Below are positions 36,472 through 48,547 of a stretch of DNA of 64,000 nt, piece after piece. The DNA comes from Rhodospirillales bacterium. Lineage in GTDB: Bacteria; Pseudomonadota; Alphaproteobacteria; Rhodospirillales; Shumkoniaceae. The notes beneath the pieces were generated by a model. The model was not told where the DNA came from and ran no database searches. It was given only the letters and a program-made list of their open reading frames with translations. A program made the translations under genes and the position numbers. Numbering within the stretch: position 1 is the stretch's first letter; the number at the start of each line of letters is the position of its first letter. The stretch lies in the NCBI GenBank assembly GCA_018432935.1, contig JAHDSF010000035.1:1-64000 (forward strand). The letters are read 5' to 3'.

Positions 36472-36624
36472 ATGACAAGGCGACTCGGAGTTCTGTTCGT
36501 GATCGTGGCGCTGGCGGCCGCGGCGGCATCCTGCGGGAGGAAGAACGAACCGGCATATCCGGACGGTTCCGACTATCCGCGCAAGTACCCGGCGAGTTCG
36601 CTGGCCGTGCCCGAGGTCGGTTGA
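36472..36624 (+). CDS. LptM-like small lipoprotein
   Basis: A 50-residue lipoprotein. The signal peptide (MTRRLGVLFVIVALAAAAAS) ends in a lipobox with lipidation at C21, followed by CGRKNEPAYPDG and YPRKYP. This CG-basic-proline pattern and position between argH and lysA match the LptM/YifL family, which helps LptD assemble into the LPS translocon. CGGAGG precedes ATG by 10 nt. Its stop overlaps the lysA start (TGATG). Confidence 0.82.
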   Translation: MTRRLGVLFVIVALAAAAASCGRKNEPAYPDGSDYPRKYPASSLAVPEVG

Positions 36625-37895
36625 TGGATCATTTTCGCTACCGGGCCGGCCGCCTGCACGCCGAGGACGTCGCAGTGGACAGGATCGCCCGTGAGGTCGG
36701 CACCCCCTGCTACATCTATTCGACCGCGACGCTGGAGCGGCACTTCCGCGTCTTCGCCGATGCCGTCGCCGGCCTCGATGCGCTGGTCTGCTTCGCTGTC
36801 AAGGCGAACGGCAACCTGGCGGTCATCCGCACCCTGGCCTCGCTGGGCGCCGGCGCCGACGTCGTCTCGGGCGGCGAGATGCGGCGCGCCCTGGCGGCCG
36901 GCGTCCCCGCCTCGCGCATCGTCTTCTCCGGGGTCGGCAAGACCCGGGCCGAGATCGCCGCCGCGCTGAAGGCGGGGGTGCACCAGATCAACGTCGAATC
37001 CGAGCCCGAGCTCGACCGCGTGGCCGAGGTTGCCGCCGGAATGGGCCGGACCGCCGAGATAGCCTTCCGCGTCAACCCGGACGTGGACGCCCGCACCCAC
37101 GCCAAGATCACCACCGGCAAGCGCGAGAACAAGTTCGGCATCGAGATGGGACGCATCCGCCAGGTCGTCTCCGGCGCCGCCCGCAAGCCCGGGGTGAAGG
37201 TGGTCGGGCTGGCCCTGCACATCGGGTCGCAGCTGGTCGATCTGGCGCCCTTCCGCGAAGCCTTCGAGAAGACGCGGACGCTGTTCGAGGGACTGCGCCG
37301 CGACGGCCATCCGCTGACCCGCTTCGACGTCGGCGGCGGCCTGGGAATCCCTTACGGCGACCACGAGACGCCGCTGCCGGCAGAGTACGGCAAGGTGGTG
37401 CGCGAAACCCTCGGCGGGCTGGGCTGCCAGATCATCCTGGAGCCGGGGCGCGTCATCGTCGGCAACGCCGGCATCCTGGTCAGCGAGGTGCTGTACGTGA
37501 AGGAGGGCGCGACCCGCAACTTCCTGATCGTCGACGCCGCCATGAACGACCTCATCCGGCCGGCGCTCTACGACGCCGCCCACACGATCGTGCCGGTGAA
37601 CGAGCCGGCCGAGCTGGCGCCGCGGGCGCCGGTCGACGTGGTCGGGCCGATCTGCGAGACCGGCGACACCTTCGCCGTGCAGCGTCCGCTGCCGCCGCTG
37701 GCCGCGGGCGATCTGGTCGCCTTCCGCTCGGTGGGGGCCTACGGCGCGGCGATGTCCTCGATGTACAACGCCCGGGCGCTGGCGCCTGAGGTCCTGGTCC
37801 ACGGCCGCGAGTTCGCGGTCGTGCGGGAGCGAATCACGGTTGACGACATGATGTCCCGAGAAACGGTGCCGCCATGGCTGGAGGTTCCCGCCTGA
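36624..37895 (+). CDS. lysA: Diaminopimelate decarboxylase
   Basis: A 423-residue PLP enzyme making L-lysine from meso-diaminopimelate. The PLP lysine is in CFAVKANGN (K60). Other family motifs are HIGSQLVDLAPF, DVGGGLGIPYG, EPGRVIVGNAG, CETGDTFA and the second-domain tyrosine in VGAYGAAMSSMYN. ATG 36624 is used rather than the TTG one codon earlier. It overlaps the lipoprotein stop, so the two are coupled. Confidence 0.96.
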   Translation: MDHFRYRAGRLHAEDVAVDRIAREVGTPCYIYSTATLERHFRVFADAVAGLDALVCFAVKANGNLAVIRTLASLGAGADVVSGGEMRRALAAGVPASRIVFSGVGKTRAEIAAALKAGVHQINVESEPELDRVAEVAAGMGRTAEIAFRVNPDVDARTHAKITTGKRENKFGIEMGRIRQVVSGAARKPGVKVVGLALHIGSQLVDLAPFREAFEKTRTLFEGLRRDGHPLTRFDVGGGLGIPYGDHETPLPAEYGKVVRETLGGLGCQIILEPGRVIVGNAGILVSEVLYVKEGATRNFLIVDAAMNDLIRPALYDAAHTIVPVNEPAELAPRAPVDVVGPICETGDTFAVQRPLPPLAAGDLVAFRSVGAYGAAMSSMYNARALAPEVLVHGREFAVVRERITVDDMMSRETVPPWLEVPA

Positions 37896-37947
37896 CCTTC
37901 GGGTCGAGGGGGGAAGCGGCGTTCCTTCTCCGGGCGAGGAGGTGACG

Positions 37948-40356
37948 ATGGCTTGGCGTGCGCTCATGGTTCCTCTGGCTCGGGCGGCTCTGTTCGCCGA
38001 ACAGACGTGGCCGCGGCTGTGGCCGGCGGCGGCGATCCTGCTTGGCTTCCTGGGCTTCGCCTTCCTCGACCCGGTCTCGTTCCTGCCGGGATGGCTGCAC
38101 ACCGCCGTTCTTCTGGGCTTTGCGGTGTCGTTCGCAGTCGCCCTGTGGGCCGGCATCCGTTCGCTGGCGGTGCCCGCGGAAACCGCCGCCGAACGACGGC
38201 TCGAGCGCGACGGCGAGGTCGCCCACCGTCCGCTCCAGGCGCTCAAGGATTCGCTTGGCGCCGGCGGCGGCGACGGGCTTGCCGAAAGCCTGTGGCAGGC
38301 GCACCTGCGGCGTGCCTCGCGGGCGGTGCGCGACATCCGGCTGGCGCCGCCCCGCCTCGGGCTGGGCCGCATCGATCCCTTCGGCATCCGGGCCGGGGTC
38401 GTTCTTCTGCTCCTGATCGGCACCGCTGCCGGCTATGGCGAGCTGGGCCAGCGCCTGGGCCGCACCCTGACCCCGCATTTCGGGGTCCTGGCGGCGGACG
38501 TGCCGACCCAGGTCGAAGCCTGGATCACGCCGCCCCGATATACCGGCGGTGCCCCGGTGTTCCTCAGCCCCGGGCAGCACGCCGATGCCGCCATCGAGGT
38601 CATCGCCGGCAGCGCCCTGATGGCCCGCGTGGCCGGCCCGTCCACCGCCCCCTCGCTGGAGATGGCGAAGCGCCGCAAGGCGTTCGCCACGTTGGGCGGA
38701 GTGCCGGCGGTGCACCAGATCGAAGCCGAGATCACCGGCGGCGACGAGATCGAGATCCTCAGCGGCAGCAACACCCTCGCCCGCTGGCCGATCACCGTGC
38801 GCCAGGACGCGCCGCCGACGGTGGCGCTGATCGAGCCGCCGAAGGGGGATTCCCGCGGCCGGCTGGCGCTGTCCTACCGGGCCCAGGACGACCTCGGTCT
38901 GGCGGCGGTCAGCGCCACCATTCGCCGCGCCGGCAGCGACGAGGTGATCAGCTTCGCGCTGCCGTTGTCGCGGGAGAAGCCCGACATGCGCGCGCAACGC
39001 GACCTGACGAAGCACCTGTGGTCGGGAACCCCGGTGACCATCACCCTGGAGGCCAAGGACACCAAGGGCCAGGTGGCCGAGACGCCGGCCACCGCGTTCG
39101 TGCTGCCGGAGCGGCCGTTCCGCCACCCGGTCGCGCGCGAGATCGTCGCCGCCCGGCGCGAGCTGGTCGATACCGAGCTGCAGTCGCGCGCCCGCGCTGC
39201 CGCCATGCTGGAGGCGATCCTGATGCGCCCGCAGCGGTTCGGCGACGACATCGTGGTGGTGCTGGCGCTGCGCGCCGGGATCAGCGGCCTGATGTACCGG
39301 ATGGGCCCGGAGCGGGTGGACGGGGTGCGGACGCTGTTGTGGGAGACCGCGCTGCGGGTCGAGGAAGGCACCCGCGCGCTCGCCAGCAGCGACCTCGACC
39401 GCGCCGAGGAGGCGTTGGAGCGGGCCCTCGAGGAGGGGGCGGACCCGGCCGAGATCGAGCGCCTCACCGAGGAGCTGAGGGAGGCGATGCAGCGCTTCAT
39501 GGAGGCGATGATGCGCGAGATGGGGCAGCAGCAGATGGCCCCGATGCCGTTCGATCCCGGCACCATGCAGATGTCGAACATGCAGGACCTGCAGCAGATG
39601 CTCGACCAGCTGCGCGAGGCGGCCACCACCGGGGCGCGCGATGCCGCCCGGGAGATGCTGTCGCAGCTCAAGCAGATGCTGGAGGCGCTGCGCAACGCCC
39701 GCCCGATGACCGCCGAGCAGCAGCAGCAGATGCAGCAGGCGCAGCAGCTGATGAAGCAGTTGGGCGATCTGATCCAGAAGCAGAAGGACCTTGCCGACCG
39801 CACCCTGCGCGAGCGCGAGAAGGACCGCTCGGCGCGCAACATCCAGCCCTACCTCGACGCCATGCGCCAGATGATGGACGAGCAGGAGCGGCTGCGCCAG
39901 CAGCTAGGCGACGCGATGCGCCAGGCGGGCGAGATGATGGGCGAGATCCCCGAGAACCTGGGCGCCGCCGAGCGGGCGATGAAGGAGGCGGGGCGGGCTT
40001 TGGGCGCCGGCGAGGGCGATCGCGCCATCGAGGCCCAGGCCGAGGCGCTGCGGGCCCTGCAGCAGGGCCGCGATCAGACCCAGCAGGCGCTGGGCCAGCA
40101 GATGGGGCCGGGCTTTGCCATGATGCCCTACGGCCGCGGCATGCCGAACGGCCAGGGCCGCGACCCGTTCGGTCGCGAGCCGGGCCGCAACGAGGACGGC
40201 CAGGGCAAATACGGCAACGGGCCGGTCGGCATCCCCGACCGCGACGAGATGCGCCGCGCCCGCGAGATCCTGGAAGACCTGCGCCAGCGCGCCAACGACC
40301 CCAGCCGCTCGGAAGGCGAGCGCGAGTACATCCGCCGGCTGCTGGACTTCTTCTGA
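37948..40356 (+). CDS. TIGR02302/DUF4175 family membrane protein
   Basis: An 802-residue protein with N-terminal membrane helices (WPAAAILLGFLGFAFLDPVSF, LLGFAVSFAVALWAGI, VVLLLLIGTAAGYGELG). A periplasmic-type region with a PPRYTGG motif (about 190-390) follows. The last 300 residues are coiled coil, rich in Met, Gln and charged residues (LQQMLDQLREAATTG, EQQQQMQQAQQLMKQ). The family is confined mainly to alphaproteobacteria and has no assigned function. AGGAGG lies 5 nt before ATG. It ends at a perfect inverted repeat shared with uvrD. Confidence 0.9.
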   Translation: MAWRALMVPLARAALFAEQTWPRLWPAAAILLGFLGFAFLDPVSFLPGWLHTAVLLGFAVSFAVALWAGIRSLAVPAETAAERRLERDGEVAHRPLQALKDSLGAGGGDGLAESLWQAHLRRASRAVRDIRLAPPRLGLGRIDPFGIRAGVVLLLLIGTAAGYGELGQRLGRTLTPHFGVLAADVPTQVEAWITPPRYTGGAPVFLSPGQHADAAIEVIAGSALMARVAGPSTAPSLEMAKRRKAFATLGGVPAVHQIEAEITGGDEIEILSGSNTLARWPITVRQDAPPTVALIEPPKGDSRGRLALSYRAQDDLGLAAVSATIRRAGSDEVISFALPLSREKPDMRAQRDLTKHLWSGTPVTITLEAKDTKGQVAETPATAFVLPERPFRHPVAREIVAARRELVDTELQSRARAAAMLEAILMRPQRFGDDIVVVLALRAGISGLMYRMGPERVDGVRTLLWETALRVEEGTRALASSDLDRAEEALERALEEGADPAEIERLTEELREAMQRFMEAMMREMGQQQMAPMPFDPGTMQMSNMQDLQQMLDQLREAATTGARDAAREMLSQLKQMLEALRNARPMTAEQQQQMQQAQQLMKQLGDLIQKQKDLADRTLREREKDRSARNIQPYLDAMRQMMDEQERLRQQLGDAMRQAGEMMGEIPENLGAAERAMKEAGRALGAGEGDRAIEAQAEALRALQQGRDQTQQALGQQMGPGFAMMPYGRGMPNGQGRDPFGREPGRNEDGQGKYGNGPVGIPDRDEMRRAREILEDLRQRANDPSRSEGEREYIRRLLDFF

Positions 40357-40378
40357 GCGAGCAGGCAAGCAAGAAAAC

Positions 40379-40433
40379 AAGAAAAGGGGTCAGAGTCATT
40401 TTTCGAAGAAAAATGACTCTGACCCCTTTTCTT
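40379..40433. terminator. Perfect 26-bp inverted repeat between convergent genes
   Basis: Two 26-nt arms (40379-40404 and 40408-40433) are perfectly complementary around a 3-nt loop. Each arm has the GGGGTCAGAGTCATTTTTC core and ends in an A/T-rich AAGAAAA/TTTTCTT. It lies 23 bp after the TIGR02302 stop and 4 bp before the uvrD stop, so it can terminate both transcripts. The core looks like a REP-type mobile palindrome rather than locally evolved sequence. Confidence 0.85.
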
Positions 40434-40436
40434 GGA

Positions 40437-42677
40437 CTACGCCGCCTCGACGAAGGATTCCATCACCTTCTTGGTGCCGGCCTTGTCAAAGGCGATCTCG
40501 AGCTTGTCGCCGTCGACCGCCAGGATGCGGCCGTAGCCAAACTTCTGGTGGAAGATGCGCTGACCGGCGGCGAAGCGGGATTCCTTCTTCGGCGGCGGCG
40601 TCACCTGCCAGCTGTCGGCGTCGATGACGGGGGCACGCTGGCGGCGGCGCTGGCGGGGGGCGAAGGCGTCGTCGTCCGAGAACAGCCCGGTCGGCCGCTC
40701 GATCTCGCGCACCGCCCCGCCGCCGTAGACGCCGGGGGTGCCGGCGACCTCGACGTGGGCAGGCGGCAGCTCGTCGATGAAGCGGGACGGCACCGCCGGC
40801 TCCCAGCGGCCGTAGACGCGGCGGCTGCCGGCGAAGCTGACGTAGGCCTTGCGGCGGGCCCGGGTCAGGCCGACGTAGGCGAGCCGGCGCTCCTCCTCGA
40901 GGCCGGCGGCACCGCTTTCCTCCAGCGCCCGCTGGTGGGGGAACAGCCGCTCCTCCCAGCCCGGCAGGAAGACGACGTCGAACTCCAGCCCCTTGGCGCC
41001 GTGCAGGGTCATGATCGAGACCTTCTCGGACTCCTCGGCGTCGTCGTTCTCCATCACCAGGGCGACGTGCTCGAGGAAGCCGCCCAGGGCGTCGAAGTCG
41101 GCGAGGCTGGCCACCAGCTCGCGCAGGTTCTCGACCCGGCCCTGGGCGTCGGGCGACTTCTCCTGCTTCCACATCTCGACATAGCCGGATTCGTCCAGCA
41201 CGATCGCGGTCAGGTCGGCCGGCCTCTCCGCGCCCGCCATGGCCCGCCAGCGGGTGAAGTCCTCCAGCAGCTTGGCCAGCTCGCCGCGCGGCTTCGGCTT
41301 CAGTTCGTCGGTTCGCAGCAGCCGCTCGGCCGCCTGGGTCAGCGACATCCGGCCGGCGCGGGCCGCCTCGTGCAGGGTGCGCAGCGCCGCGGTGCCGAGG
41401 CCGCGCTTCGGCACGTTGACGATGCGCTCGAAGGCGAGGTCGTCGTCGGGCTGCGCCACCACCCGCAAGTACGCGATGGCGTCGCGGATCTCCTGCCGCT
41501 CGTAGAAGCGCAGGCCCCCGATCACCTTGTAGGGGACGCCGACGGTGATCAGGCGCTCCTCGAACTCGCGGGTCTGGAAGCCGGCGCGCACCAGGATCGC
41601 CATGCGGCCGGCCGAGACGCCCCGGTTCTGCAGGGCCTCGATCTCCTCGCACACGCAGCGCGCCTCGTCCTCGCCGTCCCAGGTGCCGCGCACCTGGACC
41701 TTGTCGCCTGCCTCGCCCGCGCTCCACAGCGTCTTGCCGAGGCGGCCGCCGTTGTTGGCGATCAGGCCCGAGGCGGCGGCCAGGATGTTCCCGGTCGAGC
41801 GATAGTTCTGCTCGAGCCGGATCACCTTGGCACCAGGAAAGTCCTTCTCGAAGCGCAGGATGTTGGCGATTTCGGCGCCGCGCCAGGAATAGATCGACTG
41901 GTCGTCGTCGCCGACGCAGCACAGGTTGTTGTGGCCCATCGCCAACGCCCGCAGCCACAGGTACTGGGCGACGTTGGTGTCCTGGTACTCGTCGACCAGC
42001 ATGTACTTGAAGCCGCGCTGGTAGTCGGCCAGCACCTCGGGCGCCTCGCGGAACAGGGTCAGGCAATGCAGCAGGAGGTCGCCGAAGTCGGCGGCGTTGA
42101 GTTCGCGCAGGCGGTCCTGGTAGCGCGTATAGGCGGCGAGCAGCCGGCGGTCGTCGCCGCCCTCCGCCGCCGTCACCCGGTCGGGGGTCAGGCCGCGGTC
42201 CTTCCAGCGCTGGATCAGCGCCAGCACCGCGCGGTCGGGGAACCGCTTGGTGTCGACCCCGGCGCCCTCGGTCATCTGCTTGACCAGGCGCAGCTGGTCG
42301 TCGGCGTCGAGGATGGTGAAGTTCGACTTCAGCCCGACCTTCTCGGCGTGGCGGCGCAGGATCCGCGCCCCCAGCGCATGGAAGGTGCCGATCCACCACG
42401 AGCCGGTCGGCCTCCCGATGATCGCCTCCACCCGCTCGCGCATCTCGCGCGCCGCCTTGTTGGTGAAGGTGACGGCGAGGAGCTGCCCGGGGGTCGCCCG
42501 CCGCGCCGCCAGGATGTGGGCAAGCCGCGTCGTCAGCACCCGGGTCTTGCCGGTGCCGGCGCCCGCCAGCACCAGCACCGGCCCCTCGGTCGCCAGCACC
42601 GCGTCGCGCTGGCTGTCGTTGAGGCCGGCGAGGTACGGCGCCGACGCCTGGGCGGAGATCGGAAGGGAATCGGTCAT
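40437..42677 (-). CDS. uvrD: UvrD/PcrA-type DNA helicase
   Basis: A 746-residue SF1A 3'-5' helicase for excision and mismatch repair. Motifs seen are Q (LNDSQRDAV), I (AGAGTGKT), Ia (TFTNKAAREMRERV), II (YMLVDEYQDTN), III (VGDDDQSIYSWRGA), IV (IRLEQNYRSTGNIL), V (IMTLHGAKGLEFDVVFLPG) and VI (YVGLTRARRKAYVSF). The C-terminal domain ends with a conserved tudor-like segment (GQRIFHQKFGYGRILAVDGDKLEIAFD). It is divergent from the TetR-family gene. Confidence 0.97.
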   Translation of the reverse strand: MTDSLPISAQASAPYLAGLNDSQRDAVLATEGPVLVLAGAGTGKTRVLTTRLAHILAARRATPGQLLAVTFTNKAAREMRERVEAIIGRPTGSWWIGTFHALGARILRRHAEKVGLKSNFTILDADDQLRLVKQMTEGAGVDTKRFPDRAVLALIQRWKDRGLTPDRVTAAEGGDDRRLLAAYTRYQDRLRELNAADFGDLLLHCLTLFREAPEVLADYQRGFKYMLVDEYQDTNVAQYLWLRALAMGHNNLCCVGDDDQSIYSWRGAEIANILRFEKDFPGAKVIRLEQNYRSTGNILAAASGLIANNGGRLGKTLWSAGEAGDKVQVRGTWDGEDEARCVCEEIEALQNRGVSAGRMAILVRAGFQTREFEERLITVGVPYKVIGGLRFYERQEIRDAIAYLRVVAQPDDDLAFERIVNVPKRGLGTAALRTLHEAARAGRMSLTQAAERLLRTDELKPKPRGELAKLLEDFTRWRAMAGAERPADLTAIVLDESGYVEMWKQEKSPDAQGRVENLRELVASLADFDALGGFLEHVALVMENDDAEESEKVSIMTLHGAKGLEFDVVFLPGWEERLFPHQRALEESGAAGLEEERRLAYVGLTRARRKAYVSFAGSRRVYGRWEPAVPSRFIDELPPAHVEVAGTPGVYGGGAVREIERPTGLFSDDDAFAPRQRRRQRAPVIDADSWQVTPPPKKESRFAAGQRIFHQKFGYGRILAVDGDKLEIAFDKAGTKKVMESFVEAA

Positions 42678-42757
42678 GGGGGAGGGTTATAGCACGACGG
42701 GGCGCGGTGTCGACGTCGAGGCATCGGTCGGACGCGACCGCAGGGCCAAGTCCTTCG

Positions 42758-42786
42758 TTGATCTGAACGATCCGTTCCGTCACTAT
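42758..42786 (+). promoter_or_regulatory. tetR-family promoter with embedded palindrome
   Basis: TTGATC (42758-42763) and CACTAT (42781-42786) are spaced by 17 bp. The spacer holds GAACG-ATC-CGTTC (42765-42777), a perfect short palindrome well placed for autorepression by the regulator whose gene starts 20 bp downstream. Confidence 0.5.
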
Positions 42787-42805
42787 GGCGGGAAGGAGGT
42801 GGACG

Positions 42806-43402
42806 ATGGCCACTGTGACGGAGACGCCCCCGCGGCGCCGCGCCTCGATCGGGTCGCGCCGCAACCCCGAGACCGAGGCTGCGGTGATGGCCGCCGCCCG
42901 AGGGCTCCTGGCGGAGCAGGGCTACGGCGGCTTCTCGATCGAGGAGGTCGCCCGCCGCGCCGGTGCCGGCAAGCCCACCATCTACCGCTGGTGGCCGAGC
43001 AAGTCCGACCTCCTGATCGCGGTCTACGACGCCGAGGCGGCCGCCCTGCGCGCGCCCGACCTGGGCGAACTGGTACGCGATTTGTCGCGCCACACCATCG
43101 ACCTCTGGCGGTTCTGGCGCTCCGGTCCCGCCGGGGCGGCGTTGTGCGGCCTGATCGCCGACGCGCAGGGGAGCGGCACGGGCCTGGAGGCGCTGCGCGA
43201 ACGGTTCCTGGCCGAGCGTCTGGCGCCGGTCCGCGCCATCTTCGCCCGCGCCGCCGGCCGCGGCGAGATCAAGCCGGCCGAGGTCGAGGATCGGCTGGCC
43301 TTGTGGGTCGGTTTCAACTGGGTCCGCCTGCTGAGCGGCCGGATCGAAGACGACGCCCCGCTGATCCGTCGCACCATGAAGGTGATCGCCGGCAGCACCT
43401 GA
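42806..43402 (+). CDS. TetR/AcrR family transcriptional regulator
   Basis: A 198-residue regulator. The TetR DNA-binding domain (about 22-70) reads AVMAAARGLLAEQGYGGFSIEEVARRAGAGKPTIYRWWPSKSDLL. The C-terminal ligand domain has the pattern of the TetR_C_11 group (RDLSRHTIDLWRFWRSGPAGAALCGLIADAQ). AAGGAGGTGG lies 8 nt before the start at MATVTETPP. No efflux pump lies nearby, so its target may be itself, uvrD or a distant locus. Confidence 0.9.
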   Translation: MATVTETPPRRRASIGSRRNPETEAAVMAAARGLLAEQGYGGFSIEEVARRAGAGKPTIYRWWPSKSDLLIAVYDAEAAALRAPDLGELVRDLSRHTIDLWRFWRSGPAGAALCGLIADAQGSGTGLEALRERFLAERLAPVRAIFARAAGRGEIKPAEVEDRLALWVGFNWVRLLSGRIEDDAPLIRRTMKVIAGST

Positions 43403-43458
43403 GCGTAACCGGAGGGCTTGCCGGTCTCCGGGCAGAACCGTCAGCGAAGGCCGCAGTC

Positions 43459-44223
43459 TCAGGAGCCGGGTTTCCGCTCGGCCAGCCTCGCGCGCTTCCG
43501 CTTGGCTCGCCGGACCGCCATGTTGAGGCCCTCGACGCCGGCCGAGAACGCCATCGCGGCGTAGATGTAGCCCTTCGGCACGTGGACGCCGAAGCCGTCG
43601 GCGATCAGGGTCATGCCGATCATCAGCAGGAACCCCAGCGCCAGCATCACCACCGTCGGATTGGCGTGGATGAAGGCGGCCAGCGGGTTGACCGCGAACA
43701 GCATGGCGACGACCGCGATGATGACGGCGGCGAACATGATCGGCAGGTGCTCGGTCATGCCGACCGCGGTGATGATGCTGTCGAGCGAGAATACGAGGTC
43801 GAGCAGCAGGATCTGGAACACCGTGGAGAAGAACATGCCGCCGCCCGTGCGGGTGACGGGCGTTTCTTCCTCGCCGGCCGCCGGATCGACGCTGTGGTGG
43901 ATCTCGCGGGTCGCCTTCCACACCAGGAACAGCCCGCCGCCGATCAGGATCAGGTCGCGCCACGAGAACTCGTTGCCGAACAGGGTGAACAGCGGCTCGG
44001 TGAGCTGGAGGATGAAGGCGATGGTGGCGAGCAGGGCGAGGCGCAGGAACAGGGCGAGGCCGACGCCGATGCGCCGAGCCTTGTTCTGCTGCTCGGCCGG
44101 CAGCTTGTTGGTGATGATCGAGATGAAGATCAGGTTGTCGATGCCGAGCACGACCTCCATGACCACGAGAGTGGCCAGCGCAGCCCAGGCGGCAGGGTCT
44201 CGCGCGAGTTCGAGCAGTTCCAT
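43459..44223 (-). CDS. TerC family integral membrane protein
   Basis: A 254-residue TerC-type membrane protein with about seven helices. Family signatures are METVV-like [18 protein letters not shown] (about 20-37) and [17 protein letters not shown], each carrying the paired acidic residues thought to bind metal ions. Members take part in tellurite resistance or Mn export during membrane-protein secretion. The start MELLELAR follows GGGGGAG. The exoD gene lies 68 bp upstream in the same direction. Confidence 0.9.
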   Translation of the reverse strand: MELLELARDPAAWAALATLVVMEVVLGIDNLIFISIITNKLPAEQQNKARRIGVGLALFLRLALLATIAFILQLTEPLFTLFGNEFSWRDLILIGGGLFLVWKATREIHHSVDPAAGEEETPVTRTGGGMFFSTVFQILLLDLVFSLDSIITAVGMTEHLPIMFAAVIIAVVAMLFAVNPLAAFIHANPTVVMLALGFLLMIGMTLIADGFGVHVPKGYIYAAMAFSAGVEGLNMAVRRAKRKRARLAERKPGS

Positions 44224-44291
44224 CCGGCATCTCCCCCTGGTGGCGCGTGTGGTCCTAGAAGATGGTGCCCGTCTCGGTTTGTCGACGGCTC

Positions 44292-44879
44292 TCAGAACAC
44301 CGCCGAGACGACGGCAAAGGTGGCGACGGTCGAGACCACGGTCGCCACCGCCGAGGCGAAGAAGCCGACCAGCAGCACCAGTCCGTCGCGCTCGGCGAGC
44401 GCGAGGCCGATGATGGTGCAGGCGATCCCCGGCGGCATGTTGCCGAGGATCGGGATCGGCAGGAACAGGACGAAGGCGAGGATCGCGACCACCACCGCCG
44501 CCGCTATCCTGCCGCGCGGCCCGGTGAAGCTTTCCCAGCGCGGCTTGGCGACCTTCTCGACCCGTCGCACCAGGGGCAGCGCCCGCAGCACCACTTTGCG
44601 CAAGGTCGCCGTCGCCATCGTCCGCCGGGCAATCCGTTCGGGCAGCCACAGCGCCTCGAACCCAAGGGCCAAGCGCACCGCCAGGAACAAGAGGATGAAG
44701 CCGAACACCGTCGGCACGCCGGGCGGCATCGGGAACCAGCATGGCAGCGAGAACACGAGGATGGATAGACCGTGGGCGCGGGAGCCGAGGCACTGCAGCA
44801 GCTCCTGATACGAGATGCGGTCTGCGGGCCATTCGGCCAGCGCCGCAAGCAAACCCGACGTCCGCTGGTTCACCCGCAT
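44292..44879 (-). CDS. exoD: ExoD family exopolysaccharide-associated membrane protein
   Basis: A 195-residue ExoD protein with four hydrophobic stretches ([81 protein letters not shown]). The LFSLPCxxPxPPGxP motif is diagnostic. In rhizobia exoD is needed for normal exopolysaccharide and alkaline tolerance; the mechanism is unknown. The start is uncertain: MRVNQRTSG is used by alignment but lacks a ribosome-binding site, and ATG 44981 would add 34 residues. Confidence 0.85.
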   Translation of the reverse strand: MRVNQRTSGLLAALAEWPADRISYQELLQCLGSRAHGLSILVFSLPCWFPMPPGVPTVFGFILLFLAVRLALGFEALWLPERIARRTMATATLRKVVLRALPLVRRVEKVAKPRWESFTGPRGRIAAAVVVAILAFVLFLPIPILGNMPPGIACTIIGLALAERDGLVLLVGFFASAVATVVSTVATFAVVSAVF

Positions 44880-45094
44880 GTCGGAGGAGATGGGAGCAGC
44901 TCCGCGAATCGAAAGGGCCGCAGGCGGCTCTGACCCCGCGGGATGGTCCGGACGGAGTAGCTGACCTCGACCTGATGCCATCTCGTTTCTCTTCTTTTAG
45001 CCGGACAAGGCGGACCGCCGCTGGCGATCGGCCTGCCTATGGATGGATTGTGGCTTTCTGAAGGCCGCAACGCTGACGGGCGTGTCGGGCCCCC

Positions 45095-45547
45095 TCAGGC
45101 AATTCCCAGCCGGGCGGTTACGCGCTGGCGGGCAAGCCCGCTGTCGCGATCCTGGACGTAAAGGAGACCGGCCACCCGACGCACCAGGTTGGCCTCGTAC
45201 TCGTGGACCTCGCCGTCGGCGTAGGCGACTTCCCACAGCATCTCGATCACCCGGACCCGTTCGTGCTCGTCCATCTTGTCCTTGAGGACGCGGGTGAAGG
45301 CGTAGATCTGGTTGCTTTCCGTTCCCTGCTTCTCGCCCTCGGCGATCAGCATCAGCGCTTCCTCGCGACGCAGGCCGAAGCCGCGCTGCAGGGCTTCTGT
45401 GATCGACGTCCGCTCGGCCGCCGAGAAGTTGCCGTCGAGGCAGGCCGCCTCGACCAGCAGGGCGGCAGCCGCCACCCGCGCGTCGTCGGGGTAACCCGGC
45501 TCTGCGGTGTCGAACCGGTCCAACAGGTGCTTCAGTCCGCTCAGCAT
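45095..45547 (-). CDS. TerB-like tellurite-resistance family protein
   Basis: A 150-residue all-helical TerB-fold protein. It has the two repeated acidic helix pairs ARVAAAALLVEAACLDGNFSAAERTSI and ERVRVIEMLWEVAYADGEVHEYEANLVRRVAGLL, the positions that bind metal in TerB. GAGGACAACG precedes the ATG. It begins 17 bp after the hslR stop and probably shares its transcript. Function here is unproven; the family is wider than tellurite resistance. Confidence 0.88.
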   Translation of the reverse strand: MLSGLKHLLDRFDTAEPGYPDDARVAAAALLVEAACLDGNFSAAERTSITEALQRGFGLRREEALMLIAEGEKQGTESNQIYAFTRVLKDKMDEHERVRVIEMLWEVAYADGEVHEYEANLVRRVAGLLYVQDRDSGLARQRVTARLGIA

Positions 45548-45564
45548 GCGTTGTCCTCTGTCTT

Positions 45565-45941
45565 TCAGCGGTCGCCCTGCAGCCGCTCGATGGCACGGCG
45601 GTCGGCTTTGGTCGGACGACCGGCACCGGGTTCGCGCTCTCCCTGGTGGACCGATTCCGGCGACCCCTCGGTCTTGCGCTGCGGCGGCGCCAGGTCTTCG
45701 TACAGGGTCTGCGCCTCGGGCGCCGGGCCCCGTCGCTCGCCAAGCCGGACAATCTTGATCACCCGCACGTAGGGTCCGAGGGGGAAGGTCAGCACGTCGC
45801 CAACCCGCACCAGGGCGTGCGCCTTGGGGACGATGTTGCCGTTCACCCGCAGACGGCCGGCGAGACAGAACTTGGTGGCGAGCGAGCGAGTCTTGAAGAA
45901 GCGGGCGAACCAGAGCCACTTGTCGAGGCGCAGCGATTCGG

Positions 45942-45945
<4 letters not shown>
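45565..45945 (-). CDS. hslR: S4-domain RNA-binding heat-shock protein (Hsp15 type)
   Basis: A 126-residue S4 protein of the Hsp15 type. The S4 motif LRLDKWLWFARFFKTRSLATKFCLAGRLRVNGN occupies about 5-37, followed by VRVGDVLTFPLGPYVRVIKI. The basic tail (RPTKADRRAIERLQGDR) is typical. Hsp15 rescues stalled 50S subunits carrying nascent chains. It overlaps the helicase gene upstream by 4 bp (ATGA), an arrangement conserved in alphaproteobacteria. Confidence 0.92.
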
Positions 45946-48443
<2,498 letters not shown>

Positions 48444-48547
48444 GAGGGAAGGATCGCGATTACATCACGGGGAATCAAGAGGCGCCCGATGCCGCCCGCC
48501 GGCCCGGCGAACGACGGGGCCCTCCCGGGTCGTGCGACAGGACCGGA

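Noticed and set aside
37953-42692. A 1579-codon rightward open frame across TIGR02302 and uvrD
   Set aside because: It is a shadow produced by high GC in third positions. Its product is Arg/Ala/Gly/Pro low-complexity sequence, it spans the perfect inverted repeat at 40379-40433, and the two real genes in it have clear domains.
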